Origin: Saprospiraceae bacterium
GTDB taxonomy: Bacteria; Bacteroidota; Bacteroidia; Chitinophagales; Saprospiraceae
Length of the DNA stretch: 64,000 nt
Assembly (NCBI GenBank): GCA_016710265.1
Contig: JADJJL010000007.1
Coordinates: forward strand, 434,001-498,000
Direction of reading: 5' to 3'
Part shown: positions 1 to 9,747 of the stretch, in pieces
Layout of the letters: every line of letters starts with the position of its first letter
Position numbering within the stretch: the stretch's first letter is position 1
Position numbers and translations under genes: made by a program
Notes under the pieces: model-generated
What the model was told of the DNA's origin: nothing
Database searches by the model: none
Seen by the model: the letters and a program-made list of their open reading frames with translations, nothing else

Positions 1-471
1 ATGCACTGTATCACCGTAAGTATGTATTCCCGATCTTTTTATTAGACCATGTTCATCCGATTCCGTTTCTGGATGTAAGTAAGGTTTTGCTCCTCTGCTT
101 ACCGTTTGATGAAAAGCATCATACGCATCATCTACCCATAAAGCAATGACTTTCACTCCATCTCCATGCTTCTGAAGATGTTCTGAAATTTCTCCATCTG
201 GATCAAAAGGCGTAGTCAAAACCAATCTGATTTTTCCTTGCTTTAGAACATAAGAAGTGCGGTCTTTACATCCAGTTTCCAATCCTTTATATGCAAGATC
301 CTGAAAACCAAATGCAGTTTTGTAAAAGTAGGCAGCTTGTTTGGCATTCCCTACATATAATTCTACATAGTCTGTACCATGAATCGGCAAAAAATCAGAA
401 GCCTTGTCAAATATTTTCTGTGATTCCGAATATTTAAAATTTTGGACTTTTGTTAGATCTGCTGTTTCCAT
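1..471 (-). CDS. hpd: 4-hydroxyphenylpyruvate dioxygenase, N-terminal part (cut by window edge)
   Basis: The first 157 codons of HPPD, which converts 4-hydroxyphenylpyruvate to homogentisate in tyrosine breakdown. I translated the reverse strand from the ATG at 471 (METADLTKV...). The vicinal-oxygen-chelate N-terminal fold signature is clear: GTDYVELYVGNAKQAAYFY followed by a phenylalanine-rich FGFQ segment, then HxPETESDEHG. The reading frame is open to base 1, so the iron-binding C-terminal half lies outside the window. It sits 39 bp downstream of hmgA on the same strand, the expected operon partner, whose substrate is the product of this enzyme. No separate promoter is evident in the 39-bp gap, so cotranscription is likely. 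Confidence 0.93.
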   Translation of the reverse strand, partial: METADLTKVQNFKYSESQKIFDKASDFLPIHGTDYVELYVGNAKQAAYFYKTAFGFQDLAYKGLETGCKDRTSYVLKQGKIRLVLTTPFDPDGEISEHLQKHGDGVKVIALWVDDAYDAFHQTVSRGAKPYLHPETESDEHGLIKRSGIHTYGDTVH

Positions 472-510
472 TTTTATCTTCACTAAGGTTTTAAAATGAT
501 ATTTTTTATT

Positions 511-1689
511 TTAAGTAAATGACATTTCTGGCTGTATCATCCAGGATTTAAAATAATCTTGAATCTCCAAAGCCATTGCTGCTTCAGTAATTTTCATTGG
601 TCTAAAAGGATCAATCATAACAGCTAGTTCGTTGGTTTCCTTTTTTCCAATACTCCGTTCTATCGCACCAGGATGTGGTCCATGTGGGATTCCTCCAGGG
701 TGAAGTGTAATTTGTCCCTTTTGTATATTGTTACGACTCATAAAATCTCCATCCACATAGTATAGAAGTTCATCACTGTCAATATTGCTGTGATGATAAG
801 GTGCTGGAATTGCATCGGGATGATAATCGTAAAGCCTCGGAACAAATGAACAAACAACAAATTGTTTGCTCTGAAATTGTTGATGAATTGGAGGCGGCAT
901 ATGTATTCGCCCGGTAATGGGTTCAAAATTAAAAATCGACATCGCATACGGATAACAACAGCCATCATAACCTACCACATCAAAGGGATGAGTTCCATAA
1001 ATATAAGGATAAATCAATCCTCTTTTTTTTATATTTATTTTAAAATCACCACATTCATCATGTGTTTCTAAATCTATAGGAAGCTTGAGATCCCTTTCAC
1101 AAAAAGGGGAATGCTCTAAAAATTGTCCGGAACGATTTCGATACCTTTCAGGAAATTCAATGGGACTAAAGGATTCTATATAGAGCAATCGATTTTGTGG
1201 AGTATTAAAATGAATTTGATAAATAGTACCCCTTGGAATGACGATATAGTCGCCATAATCAAACTGGATCTTTCCGTACATGGTGCGAAGAGTACCGTTA
1301 CCTTGATGCACAAAAATCATCTCATCTGCGTCTGCATTTTTAAAAAAATAATCTTCAGTACTCTTTTGTGGAGAGGCAATTCCAATCTGCAAATCATCAT
1401 TTACAAACAAGGTGGTACGAGACTGAAGATAATCTTCTGAGGGAGGAAGACTAAATCCCTGAAAGGATCTTGCTTGCAGATTATCCTCAATGGCTAAACT
1501 TGGTCTGGCAGAATAAGGCTTTCCAAACTCCTTCACCATGGTGGGTGGATGAAGGTGGTAAACGAGCGAAGATAATCCAGCAAACCCCTCTGTACCAAAT
1601 AGTTCTTCATGATACAATCGTCCATTTGATTGTCTGTTTACAATATGGCGCTTGTTCGGCACCATTCCTACTGATCTATAGATTGGCAT
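511..1689 (-). CDS. hmgA: Homogentisate 1,2-dioxygenase
   Basis: A 392-residue iron-dependent ring-cleaving dioxygenase that turns homogentisate into maleylacetoacetate. Two cupin halves are visible: the N-terminal one holds HQGNGTLRTMYG and GDYIVIPRGT, the C-terminal one the likely Fe ligands in HHSNxDSDE (His299/300 and Glu307) and PHGP (His336), matching the His-Glu-His set known in the human enzyme. The length fits the shorter bacterial family (the human protein is about 445). The next gene on the strand is hpd, so the pair forms the core of tyrosine catabolism; fumarylacetoacetase and maleylacetoacetate isomerase are not in this window. No perfect TAnnTTTG box was found upstream; the nearest match is TAATCTTG. 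Confidence 0.95.
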   Translation of the reverse strand: MPIYRSVGMVPNKRHIVNRQSNGRLYHEELFGTEGFAGLSSLVYHLHPPTMVKEFGKPYSARPSLAIEDNLQARSFQGFSLPPSEDYLQSRTTLFVNDDLQIGIASPQKSTEDYFFKNADADEMIFVHQGNGTLRTMYGKIQFDYGDYIVIPRGTIYQIHFNTPQNRLLYIESFSPIEFPERYRNRSGQFLEHSPFCERDLKLPIDLETHDECGDFKINIKKRGLIYPYIYGTHPFDVVGYDGCCYPYAMSIFNFEPITGRIHMPPPIHQQFQSKQFVVCSFVPRLYDYHPDAIPAPYHHSNIDSDELLYYVDGDFMSRNNIQKGQITLHPGGIPHGPHPGAIERSIGKKETNELAVMIDPFRPMKITEAAMALEIQDYFKSWMIQPEMSFT

Positions 1690-1947
1690 GTCTTGCTGAT
1701 TAGTTCTCGCAAGATTAAGGCCTATTAGACATTAAAAAGCTGACTTAGGTCATGACGAAAAATGATTTTCATGTAAAATGCTAAACTTTCGATTTAAGAG
1801 AAAGAAAGCACAAATTGTACTTTACAATATTCTTTTGAAATTGACTAGCTTTTACGTACTAATTTCAAATTTGAATAAGTTTTAACAGCCAAATGAAATT
1901 TACATTTGATTCAAGAATATATTCCAAGAAGTTTATCCATCCAAAAA

Positions 1948-4900
1948 CTAAAGTTTTACAATCCTTTTGACCAGTGTTTGATCTGCATATTTAATTTTGA
2001 CAAAATAAATTCCCGGGGCATGAAAAACATCTTGTGAAAATTCGAAAATGGATCCATAGTTCATCATTAATTTATGGTAGCTTATTAATTTTCCTTCGCC
2101 ACTAAATAAATCTAAATCAACAGCGATGTCAGTTGGAGTTCGGATTAATGTCCTTAAGTTGATCTGATCGCTAAAAGGATTGGGACTTAAAATCCAAGAC
2201 TGGTCTATTGACAGACTTTTGCCATCCATAAGATCAGGTGAACTTATCAAATAATTTACATCACCACTTCCCAATGAATCAATATTCACTTCATTTTTCT
2301 TTTCTCCTCTTTGGCGAGGATTCACTGTAACATCAAAAGTGTCTATGGTTCTACATCCGTTGAAGTCAATGGTCAGGTAGTATTTGGTGGATTTCTTAGG
2401 GTTTACAAAAGTAGTTATATTATCTGGCTCTATTAATCCTTGCTGTGGACTCCATTTGAATGGTGGAATAAAATCTCTGCTATAGAATGGATATTTGATG
2501 AGTTGAACAGAATCACCCAAACAAATAGAATATTTGTTGGTATCATAGTCCAGATTATAATGCTCATAAGCAATTCCTCTGTTATCTTCACCAAAACAAC
2601 CATCCTCTGTTTCTGCAAACATAAATACTTGCATGCCCCCAAAATTTTCAGACAAAATCATATTAACAGTGTCTTCGAAATTGTAATAACTAACCATCTT
2701 ATCCAAAACCAACTTCCATCTAAAATAGGACAATTTAGCTTCAGGATGGACTTTAGAGGTGTTCCACATTTTTAAAGTGGCAGGTCTTGTACATTTTGAA
2801 AGCTTGTAGTCAAAACTAATCTTGATCATGGTGTCACATGGGTCGGAATTAAGCAAATCAACATCAAGTGAACCTAAACACTCCAATTTTGATGGATCTC
2901 TTGTCAAAGAATTAGTTGAATTAGAACCAGTCTGACCATTTGGAGGACAAGATCTGATGTATCGACCATACCAAACACAATCACCTTTGCGCACCTCTAC
3001 TGTCAGTTGATTATAATATGGACCCATCATCATTACATGAGAACCGGATCCACCGGTCGACCATTTAATTTGGTATTCCGCCGGATTAATTAGTTGGCCA
3101 TTTTTCTCAAAAAGTGCAATGATGTATTCGCAATCATTTAAACAAATGGTTTTGCAAATATTAGCAGGAAAATTCAAATTATTTTGGATATCATAATTGT
3201 CATTGCAAGAAGAAAGTATAAATTCCAAATCCTTACATGGACCATTGCAATCTAACTTAGCCGTGCCTTGTATTCTCCTTTGACAAATGTCAGCGAATTC
3301 TATGCTTTTAGGAAGTCCTTTTTTCCAGGAATAGATTTTTGAGGTCAGACTGTATTCCGTTCCACTTGGAACAATAATTGGATTTTGATCTCTTATTGAA
3401 TATGAAGCTTGGGTCGCTGAGGCTTTTAGGTTCCAAAATAATTCGTGCCTCCGAGCTGAAGGCATTACCAATCTCCCCAATGCATCTTCGACTTTTAATT
3501 CCACTGTACCTCCTGGCAAACAACGTTCCAGTATATTGACTGCACAACTATCCAATAGACAAGGATTGACTTTTACAAAAATAGAATCAATTCGATCGCA
3601 TTCCTTTTCTTTGGTTTTAAGAACATACCAAGTGTCTATAGTGGGGAATGCAATTGGATTAGGACAATTGGAGCAGCTAAGTCCTGTAGATGGATTCCAT
3701 TCGTACATGAGACCAGATGTAAATGAGCTGGTCAACAAAACAGAATCTCCTCTGCAAATTTTTAAGCTGTCACTGGTGAATATTGGTTTAATACTTTTAA
3801 ATGGTATAAATCTCTCAATCGTATCACGGCAACCTTCATGTGATTCAGCAAACAATCTCACCCTCAAAACTCCTGAATCTCCCAGAGTTATCACTGGTTT
3901 TTCTATTCCACTGGTTTGTGTATTTCCATTCCATTGAAAAATCCAATGGGTAAGCCTTAAGGAAGAATTGGGTGCGGTAGATTTATTGGTAAAATTGATT
4001 ATTACAGAATCTTCACATGCATTAATTTCATATTCAAAATCAGCAATCGCGTTTGAAAGGCAACTTCTCACATTGATTTGAAACTCTCTTTGCATTTCTG
4101 ATAACAAAACCCCATTGCGATATTCCTTCACACAATAGGCTACTAAATAAGTCGTAATGGGTGGTTGAACAAATCCAGTCATCCGACCAGTAGATGGATT
4201 TATAGTGAGTTTAGGATTTCCACCTACCATGTCAGCAAGACTGTAAGGAGGGCTAAAAGCAACAAGACCATAAGGTGGATTTGAAGGAGGGTCTGGCCTT
4301 GGAACTTGTTGATTTGCTCCGGTAAGTGGGTTACAAATTACATAAACAAGGGAATCTCCTTCTGAATCAGTTGCTCGTAGGTTAAAATTAAGAGGCGCAT
4401 CTCCACAAACGTATATTGGAGGCCAGTCGTTTAACACTGGACTTGAGTTACATTTTAGTAAACTTTCACTAGTGATTCTTACAGTAAAAGTAGAACCTAC
4501 CGATAAAGGATCTACGATATTGGAAATGATTGAATTCCTACAACACCTTTGGTAAGCCAAGATGTATCCTTCTTGCCTAAAAGGGAGCGTGATGGTATCT
4601 TTGTAAGTGGTGGTGTGCACACAAATATTTCCCCCGACGATACCACACTGAGTAGTTACAATCTCATTTAAAGTATCGTCCGGATTGTATTGCATTTGGA
4701 GAACTCCAAATGTGGCTAATTCAGTTCTAAGGTTTCCATTTCCATCAAAGATACCCAATGCAGCAGGATTGTCAAACTGGGCTCCAGGACTTCCATTAAT
4801 ACAATCTCTTCGAACCGTCAAGGATATCACATATCGGTTGTTTCCAAGACATTGATACGTGATATCGCCTCCAACGATATGCGTGGTATTGGCAGTTTGG

Positions 4901-4968
4901 AAAAATCCAATTCCTAGAATTGAAAAAAGTAAATATTTGTAAATTTGCTTGTGCTTCATTCTTTTCAT
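1948..4968 (-). CDS. Large T9SS-secreted surface protein (THIVGGDITYxC family)
   Basis: A 1006-residue protein. It begins with a signal peptide (hydrophobic YLLFSILGIGFF, cleavage probably near TANT) and the mature start THIVGGDITYQC, an opening I recognise from many Bacteroidota adhesin or gliding-associated proteins. The middle holds PKD/Ig-like material and many paired cysteines (for example CSNCPNP and CNGPC). The last ~80 residues are a T9SS type A sorting domain: LSPNPFSDQINLRT, then GIYFVKI and a final KRIVKL. Its role is probably adhesion or cell-surface binding; no enzyme motif was seen. It follows the M43 protease gene by 21 bp, so the two are likely one operon. An alternative start is the Met at residue 4. 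Confidence 0.85.
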   Translation of the reverse strand: MKRMKHKQIYKYLLFSILGIGFFQTANTTHIVGGDITYQCLGNNRYVISLTVRRDCINGSPGAQFDNPAALGIFDGNGNLRTELATFGVLQMQYNPDDTLNEIVTTQCGIVGGNICVHTTTYKDTITLPFRQEGYILAYQRCCRNSIISNIVDPLSVGSTFTVRITSESLLKCNSSPVLNDWPPIYVCGDAPLNFNLRATDSEGDSLVYVICNPLTGANQQVPRPDPPSNPPYGLVAFSPPYSLADMVGGNPKLTINPSTGRMTGFVQPPITTYLVAYCVKEYRNGVLLSEMQREFQINVRSCLSNAIADFEYEINACEDSVIINFTNKSTAPNSSLRLTHWIFQWNGNTQTSGIEKPVITLGDSGVLRVRLFAESHEGCRDTIERFIPFKSIKPIFTSDSLKICRGDSVLLTSSFTSGLMYEWNPSTGLSCSNCPNPIAFPTIDTWYVLKTKEKECDRIDSIFVKVNPCLLDSCAVNILERCLPGGTVELKVEDALGRLVMPSARRHELFWNLKASATQASYSIRDQNPIIVPSGTEYSLTSKIYSWKKGLPKSIEFADICQRRIQGTAKLDCNGPCKDLEFILSSCNDNYDIQNNLNFPANICKTICLNDCEYIIALFEKNGQLINPAEYQIKWSTGGSGSHVMMMGPYYNQLTVEVRKGDCVWYGRYIRSCPPNGQTGSNSTNSLTRDPSKLECLGSLDVDLLNSDPCDTMIKISFDYKLSKCTRPATLKMWNTSKVHPEAKLSYFRWKLVLDKMVSYYNFEDTVNMILSENFGGMQVFMFAETEDGCFGEDNRGIAYEHYNLDYDTNKYSICLGDSVQLIKYPFYSRDFIPPFKWSPQQGLIEPDNITTFVNPKKSTKYYLTIDFNGCRTIDTFDVTVNPRQRGEKKNEVNIDSLGSGDVNYLISSPDLMDGKSLSIDQSWILSPNPFSDQINLRTLIRTPTDIAVDLDLFSGEGKLISYHKLMMNYGSIFEFSQDVFHAPGIYFVKIKYADQTLVKRIVKL

Positions 4969-4989
4969 TTTAACTTAAGGCTATCGTTA

Positions 4990-6363
4990 TCAATAGGACA
5001 GCTTAATCATTTTTTTACTTCGAAGTATTTTTTGATTTTCATCTAAAAATTGGACCAAGTACATTCCTGGATTTAATTGATTTATATCCAAATCCATAAA
5101 TTGATTTGCTGTATTTAGTGCTATGGTTTTTTGATATCCTATTAGATCATATATGTACATGGACGTCGGTTTTAATCCATGATCCCATAATATCCTGCAT
5201 TGACCAAAATTGGGATTGGGTATAATACTGATGTCTGAGTAAGCATTGTTATTATCTACAACGGAGGTTTCATTCCAGCTCACCAATCTTTTTCTCCTGG
5301 TGTCAATCACTTTTCTCATAAATTCAATTTGCTCAGGTGTAAAAAGTACCTGGCATCTTTCTTCAGAATAATCCATGTAATTCTCCCACATATCGGGAAA
5401 ATCAGGCGTTCCATCTACACAAGTATTTTTAGTAGCGCTACAACCTGTAGTCTGAGAGTTTCCACCACAATAAGGCGTATCCTCCATACCATCATCTTCG
5501 CGGCCACCCTGTGAATTATTGCAAGAAGGTGTTCCCAATAAAGGATTTCCTTTGTCTGCCCAAATGTGCCGCAAACCTAGATAATGTCCAGTCTCGTGTA
5601 CCAAAGATCTTCCTCTGTCCGCCAATGAAAAACTACTTGGAAGCTTGTTAAATGCAGGATTGTTGTCCCCGATAAAATGATATTGCATCACAATGCCATC
5701 TGCTCCAACTCCATCTAAGGCGTTGGCAGGCCAATTTTCAAGATTTGTGGGTGGAGTGGCAAAACCTATTACAGAAACTTGCTCAACTCCTAAAAAGTTA
5801 AGTGGCATATTGACCACCCAAATATTGAGATACCGATCCACAGGCCATGGATCACTTCCTCCTTTAGCAGACGATTTCATATCGATGTTGATACCGACCA
5901 ATGGGTTAATGGTGAATCTGGTAGCTGTTGACTTTCTGACAATTCCATTGCTGGGCTGACCTTGGGGATCTATATCTGCAAGGTAAAACTCTATACCGCT
6001 GTCTTCAGCAGCCAAGCCAAAAACGGGTCTTAAATTGTTGCGATCTTGATTGATAGCCCTATATGCTTCATTTAAAATCGTGATTTGCCTTGTAATACAA
6101 ATGTCTGGTATGTTTTGATCTGGAAAATTATTCCTCCAAACCACATGAAATACCACCGGAATCCTATAAATTTCGGGTGTACGCGGAGAAAGTGAATGTT
6201 TAGTCTCATTAAAAAACTTGTGAACAGCCGCTTTATACCCAGGGTTTAAAGATTCAGCCTGATCCAAAAGTCTCTGGTGCCCGCAAATTTCAGGAAGAAT
6301 TTGAGCCTTAGCCGGTAGGATACACAAACTCAAAATGATTGAAAGAAAAAATGTTTTTTGCAT
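4990..6363 (-). CDS. Secreted M43-family zinc metalloprotease with T9SS sorting domain
   Basis: A 457-residue pappalysin-type (M43) metallopeptidase. A signal peptide (residues 1-20, ending AKA-Q) is followed by a catalytic domain with the metzincin motif HETGHYLGLRH (His256, Glu257, His260, His266) and the Met-turn region ENYMDYSEERC. The C-terminus is a T9SS sorting domain (IIPNPNFGQC ... GMYLVQFLDE ... KKMIKL). Known family members cleave extracellular proteins; the substrate here is unknown. It is the first gene of a probable operon with the 1006-residue surface protein, suggesting joint display or processing at the cell surface. It diverges from ccmE across a 156-bp gap. Confidence 0.92.
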   Translation of the reverse strand: MQKTFFLSIILSLCILPAKAQILPEICGHQRLLDQAESLNPGYKAAVHKFFNETKHSLSPRTPEIYRIPVVFHVVWRNNFPDQNIPDICITRQITILNEAYRAINQDRNNLRPVFGLAAEDSGIEFYLADIDPQGQPSNGIVRKSTATRFTINPLVGINIDMKSSAKGGSDPWPVDRYLNIWVVNMPLNFLGVEQVSVIGFATPPTNLENWPANALDGVGADGIVMQYHFIGDNNPAFNKLPSSFSLADRGRSLVHETGHYLGLRHIWADKGNPLLGTPSCNNSQGGREDDGMEDTPYCGGNSQTTGCSATKNTCVDGTPDFPDMWENYMDYSEERCQVLFTPEQIEFMRKVIDTRRKRLVSWNETSVVDNNNAYSDISIIPNPNFGQCRILWDHGLKPTSMYIYDLIGYQKTIALNTANQFMDLDINQLNPGMYLVQFLDENQKILRSKKMIKLSY

Positions 6364-6507
6364 TAATTACCACATTTAAATTACAATGATACAAATTATG
6401 AACGATCCGCTGCCTAGATTTAACAATAATTCATACAATTTTTTCTATAAATCATCAATATCCATGGCATAAAATGGGATTTAAAAACCTATTTACAAAC
6501 CAAACGT

Positions 6508-6515
6508 TATCTTTG
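6508..6515 (+). promoter_or_regulatory. -7 promoter element TATCTTTG for ccmE
   Basis: This perfect match to the Bacteroidota -7 consensus TAnnTTTG lies only 4 nt before the ccmE ATG at 6520. Transcription in this phylum normally begins about 5-7 nt after the element, so the message would start at or beside the ATG, making it leaderless or nearly so. No clear -33 TTTG was seen. Confidence 0.6.
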
Positions 6516-6519
6516 GGCT

Positions 6520-6915
6520 ATGAAAAGGAGCTTCATTTTCGGACTTGTTTTAATTGTTGCGGCAATAGCAGTGCTTGTTTCTGCATCAAAGGATATCACC
6601 AGTTATTCAAGTTTTTCGGACGCCCGAAAATCAAATAAAACCCTTAAAATTGTTGGCCAATTGGCTAAAGACAAGGACATGGAATATGATCCGGTCAAAG
6701 ATCCCAATCATTTCAGTTTTTATGTTACCGACAAATCTGGAGAAACTGTACAAGTAGTCCTTAAAGCAGCAAAACCACAAGATTTTGAACTTTCAGAACA
6801 GATCGTTGTCACCGGCAAAATGGATGAAAAAGGACTTTTCATCGCAAAAGATGTACTCTTAAAATGCCCATCCAAATACAAAGACGAAGAAGTCTATATC
6901 AAAAGTGAAAGTTAA
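6520..6915 (+). CDS. ccmE: Cytochrome c maturation protein CcmE (Cys-type haem chaperone)
   Basis: A 131-residue periplasmic haem chaperone with one N-terminal membrane anchor (residues 4-22) and an OB-fold body (LKIVGQLAK ... VVTGKMDEKGLFIAKDVLLKC). CcmE carries haem from CcmC/D to the CcmF ligase. In the classic proteins haem is bound through His in HxxxY; here the equivalent motif is CPSKY (Cys116, Tyr120). Cys-type CcmE is known from archaea and some other bacteria, so this is a variant rather than a broken protein. It is 6 nt from ccmF and presumably cotranscribed. No ccmA, ccmB or ccmC is in the window. Confidence 0.92.
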   Translation: MKRSFIFGLVLIVAAIAVLVSASKDITSYSSFSDARKSNKTLKIVGQLAKDKDMEYDPVKDPNHFSFYVTDKSGETVQVVLKAAKPQDFELSEQIVVTGKMDEKGLFIAKDVLLKCPSKYKDEEVYIKSES

Positions 6916-6921
6916 GGCCCG

Positions 6922-9747
6922 ATGCAATCCATCCAATATGTAGGTGAACATTTGTGGGTTCAAGCAACAGGTCATTTACTCATACTTGTTTCCTTTTTTT
7001 CAGCGATATTTATCATTGTTGGTTCGATATTACATCATCGACAAAGTCAAGAACTCCACCCTTGGGATAAATGGGTTAAAGCTCTATTTTATGTGCATTC
7101 TGCGAGTATTCTTAGTACCATTGGATTGATTATTTTTATTATGTCTCAACGTTGGTACGAATACCATTACGTTTGGGAGCACGTCTCTGATGATTTACCC
7201 ATGAAATACATCCTTTCAGCTTTTTGGGAAGGACAGGAAGGTTCCTTTTTACTTTGGATGTTTTGGAATCTGGTGTTGGGATTTATGATCCTTCGCCGAT
7301 CTGATGAATTTGTCATCAGCAATATCGGTATTCTCTTTAGTGTCCAGCTCATTTTGGTGAGTATGATTTTGGGGATTTATGTAGGAGAAACGCGATTGGG
7401 AAGCAATCCATTTTTATTGTTGCGACAAACCATGGACATTCCACTTTTTAACAATGCTGAGTATATTTCGCTTATAAAGGGCAATGGAATGAATCCTTTG
7501 TTGCAAAACTATTGGATGCTCATCCATCCACCTACCCTATTTTTAGGTTTTGCTTCAGTGCTTGTACCCATTTGTTATGCGATGTCTGGTTTTTTCCAAA
7601 GAAAGTATACAGGATGGCTTAAACCAGCCTTACCATGGAGTTTATTTTCTGCCTCTATACTTGGTTTAGGTATTTTAATGGGAGGAGCATGGGCTTATGA
7701 AGCATTAAGTTTTGGAGGATATTGGGCCTGGGATCCGGTCGAAAATATGTCCTTGGTTCCATGGCTGATTTTGGTAGCTGGAATTCACGCCCACTTAATT
7801 GCACAACACACAGGATATTCTGTTCGAGCGGCCTATTTATTTTATATGCTGTCCTTTGGAATGGTGATTTATTCCACTTACCTTACCCGTAGCGGTGTTT
7901 TAGGTGATACAAGTGTGCATGCATTTACAGGACTGGGATTAGGATGGCAACTCCTATTTTTTATCGCTGCCACAGTTATTGGTCCTTTAATTTTATATTT
8001 TAGACACAGCTCATCGGTACCTAATTTTGAAAAAGAAGAAGGTATAAGTTCCAGAGAATTCTGGATGTTTATTGGTGCTTTATCGCTGCTTTTTAGTTCA
8101 GGTTTGATCTCTTTTACAACGAGCATTCCGGTTTATAATAAATTATTGGATTTTTTTGGTGAACTGGTTGGAAGTAATTTAAGTAGTTGGCATCGATCCG
8201 CCCCAGTGGATGTGGTTGCGCATCACAATCGATTCCAAATTTGGTTGGCTGTATTAATAGGATTACTAACAGGCTTCTCTGTGTTTTTAAGATACCACGG
8301 CCAAAAAAATCTTGTTTTGCAAAAATCATTCTGGAAAGACATCGCAATCGTCACTGGATTTGCCTTGTTATTCAGTAGCATCAGCTTTTATGCTCTAGAT
8401 CGACAAAACATTCCTTTGGCTGTCTTTATTTTCGCAGCTTGGTTTGGTTTTGCTGGTAGCGTAGTTTATTTTATTAAATTGATGAAAAGCCAGCCAAGAT
8501 CATTGTCTTCATTGTTGGCGCATTCAGGTTTTGGAATTCTATTATTGGGGATTGTATTTACAGGAGTGAATCGAAAAAATTTAGTTCCTGATGAATTTTT
8601 CCAGGAAGACTTTTTGTTCGCAGATGATCCTGAAGCTGCGGGCAAACATTTTTTATTAATAAAAAATCAACCAAAATTGGTGAGACAATTTATGGTGGAA
8701 TATAAAAAGGATACACTTCAATCTCGTTTTAGAAATTACACCATCCAGTTTTCTACCATCGACACCCTGGGTGAAAAAATTAAAAGTTTTGAAACCCATC
8801 CACAAATCCAATACGACAATAAACTTACCAAAGTTGCTGCTTCTAATCCATCCATTAAAAGATATATTCACGAGGATATTTTTACCCTTATTGCACAAAT
8901 TCCTGCCGTCCACACAGACGCAGAATCAGCTAAAAAAGCGGAAGATAGTTTAGACTATGTAGACCATAGCCTCGAAATAGGTGATACGGTGTTTGGAAAT
9001 AAATACTATTTTATTTTGGACCGAATTGGTTCTAATTTTGCACCAAAGGATTTTGAATTACAAAAGGGAGATCTTGGATTCGAGCTTGAATTGAGAATGA
9101 AATCTTTAGAAGAAACTGCTACTCTTGTATTAAAGCCAGGAATAATTTTCAGAGGAAATACCATGTTCAGGTTTCCAGCCCAATTGGAAAATAAAGGAGT
9201 GAGAATTCAAGTGGGTGAAAATATTTTTGAAGCAGCATTTCCTGAAAACAATCAAGTAGCATTTCAAACTTTTCAAATAAAAGAAGGGCAATCCATGCAA
9301 CTGGAAGATGGAAAAAAAGTTACATTGTCAGGATTTGATAAAAATCCAAACTCTCCTTATTTGGAAGGTAAAAAGGAGGGTGATATTGTCATTGGAGCAA
9401 AGCTCAAAATTGAATGGAATAATTCCGTTAAAGAAATCATGCCAATTTATGTCATTCGCGATCAAAATATCATACCTCTTCCTGATCGGATCACCGACCC
9501 ATGGGCGAGTTTCTATTTCACCAAAATTGATCCTGAAACGGGTGACATGACTTTTAAGTATTATGAGAATAAAACAATAGGATCAGTCCCCATCCAAATA
9601 GCAGAAAATGCCCCCAGAACGGATTATCTAGTCATGGAAGCCATTGTATTTCCAGGTATTAATCTCGTTTGGCTTGGAAGTCTTTTGATGGTTTTTGGAT
9701 TGGCTTATGGTGCCTGGATCAGAAGAAAAGGAAAAGCACAACTATGA
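6922..9747 (+). CDS. ccmF: Cytochrome c haem lyase CcmF/CcsA family
   Basis: A 941-residue polytopic membrane protein that attaches haem to apocytochrome c. The tryptophan-rich haem-handling motif appears as SFGGYWAWDPVENMS (around residues 268-282), with conserved histidines in IHPPTLFLG and GIHAHLIAQH. About fifteen membrane helices fill residues 1-550 plus one last helix at 915-935 (IVFPGINLVWLGSLLMVF). Between them lies a large periplasmic domain of roughly 350 residues, making it much longer than the ~650-residue proteobacterial CcmF, as is usual in Bacteroidota. The ATG is 6 nt after ccmE; the stop overlaps the next start (ATGA). Confidence 0.95.
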   Translation: MQSIQYVGEHLWVQATGHLLILVSFFSAIFIIVGSILHHRQSQELHPWDKWVKALFYVHSASILSTIGLIIFIMSQRWYEYHYVWEHVSDDLPMKYILSAFWEGQEGSFLLWMFWNLVLGFMILRRSDEFVISNIGILFSVQLILVSMILGIYVGETRLGSNPFLLLRQTMDIPLFNNAEYISLIKGNGMNPLLQNYWMLIHPPTLFLGFASVLVPICYAMSGFFQRKYTGWLKPALPWSLFSASILGLGILMGGAWAYEALSFGGYWAWDPVENMSLVPWLILVAGIHAHLIAQHTGYSVRAAYLFYMLSFGMVIYSTYLTRSGVLGDTSVHAFTGLGLGWQLLFFIAATVIGPLILYFRHSSSVPNFEKEEGISSREFWMFIGALSLLFSSGLISFTTSIPVYNKLLDFFGELVGSNLSSWHRSAPVDVVAHHNRFQIWLAVLIGLLTGFSVFLRYHGQKNLVLQKSFWKDIAIVTGFALLFSSISFYALDRQNIPLAVFIFAAWFGFAGSVVYFIKLMKSQPRSLSSLLAHSGFGILLLGIVFTGVNRKNLVPDEFFQEDFLFADDPEAAGKHFLLIKNQPKLVRQFMVEYKKDTLQSRFRNYTIQFSTIDTLGEKIKSFETHPQIQYDNKLTKVAASNPSIKRYIHEDIFTLIAQIPAVHTDAESAKKAEDSLDYVDHSLEIGDTVFGNKYYFILDRIGSNFAPKDFELQKGDLGFELELRMKSLEETATLVLKPGIIFRGNTMFRFPAQLENKGVRIQVGENIFEAAFPENNQVAFQTFQIKEGQSMQLEDGKKVTLSGFDKNPNSPYLEGKKEGDIVIGAKLKIEWNNSVKEIMPIYVIRDQNIIPLPDRITDPWASFYFTKIDPETGDMTFKYYENKTIGSVPIQIAENAPRTDYLVMEAIVFPGINLVWLGSLLMVFGLAYGAWIRRKGKAQL

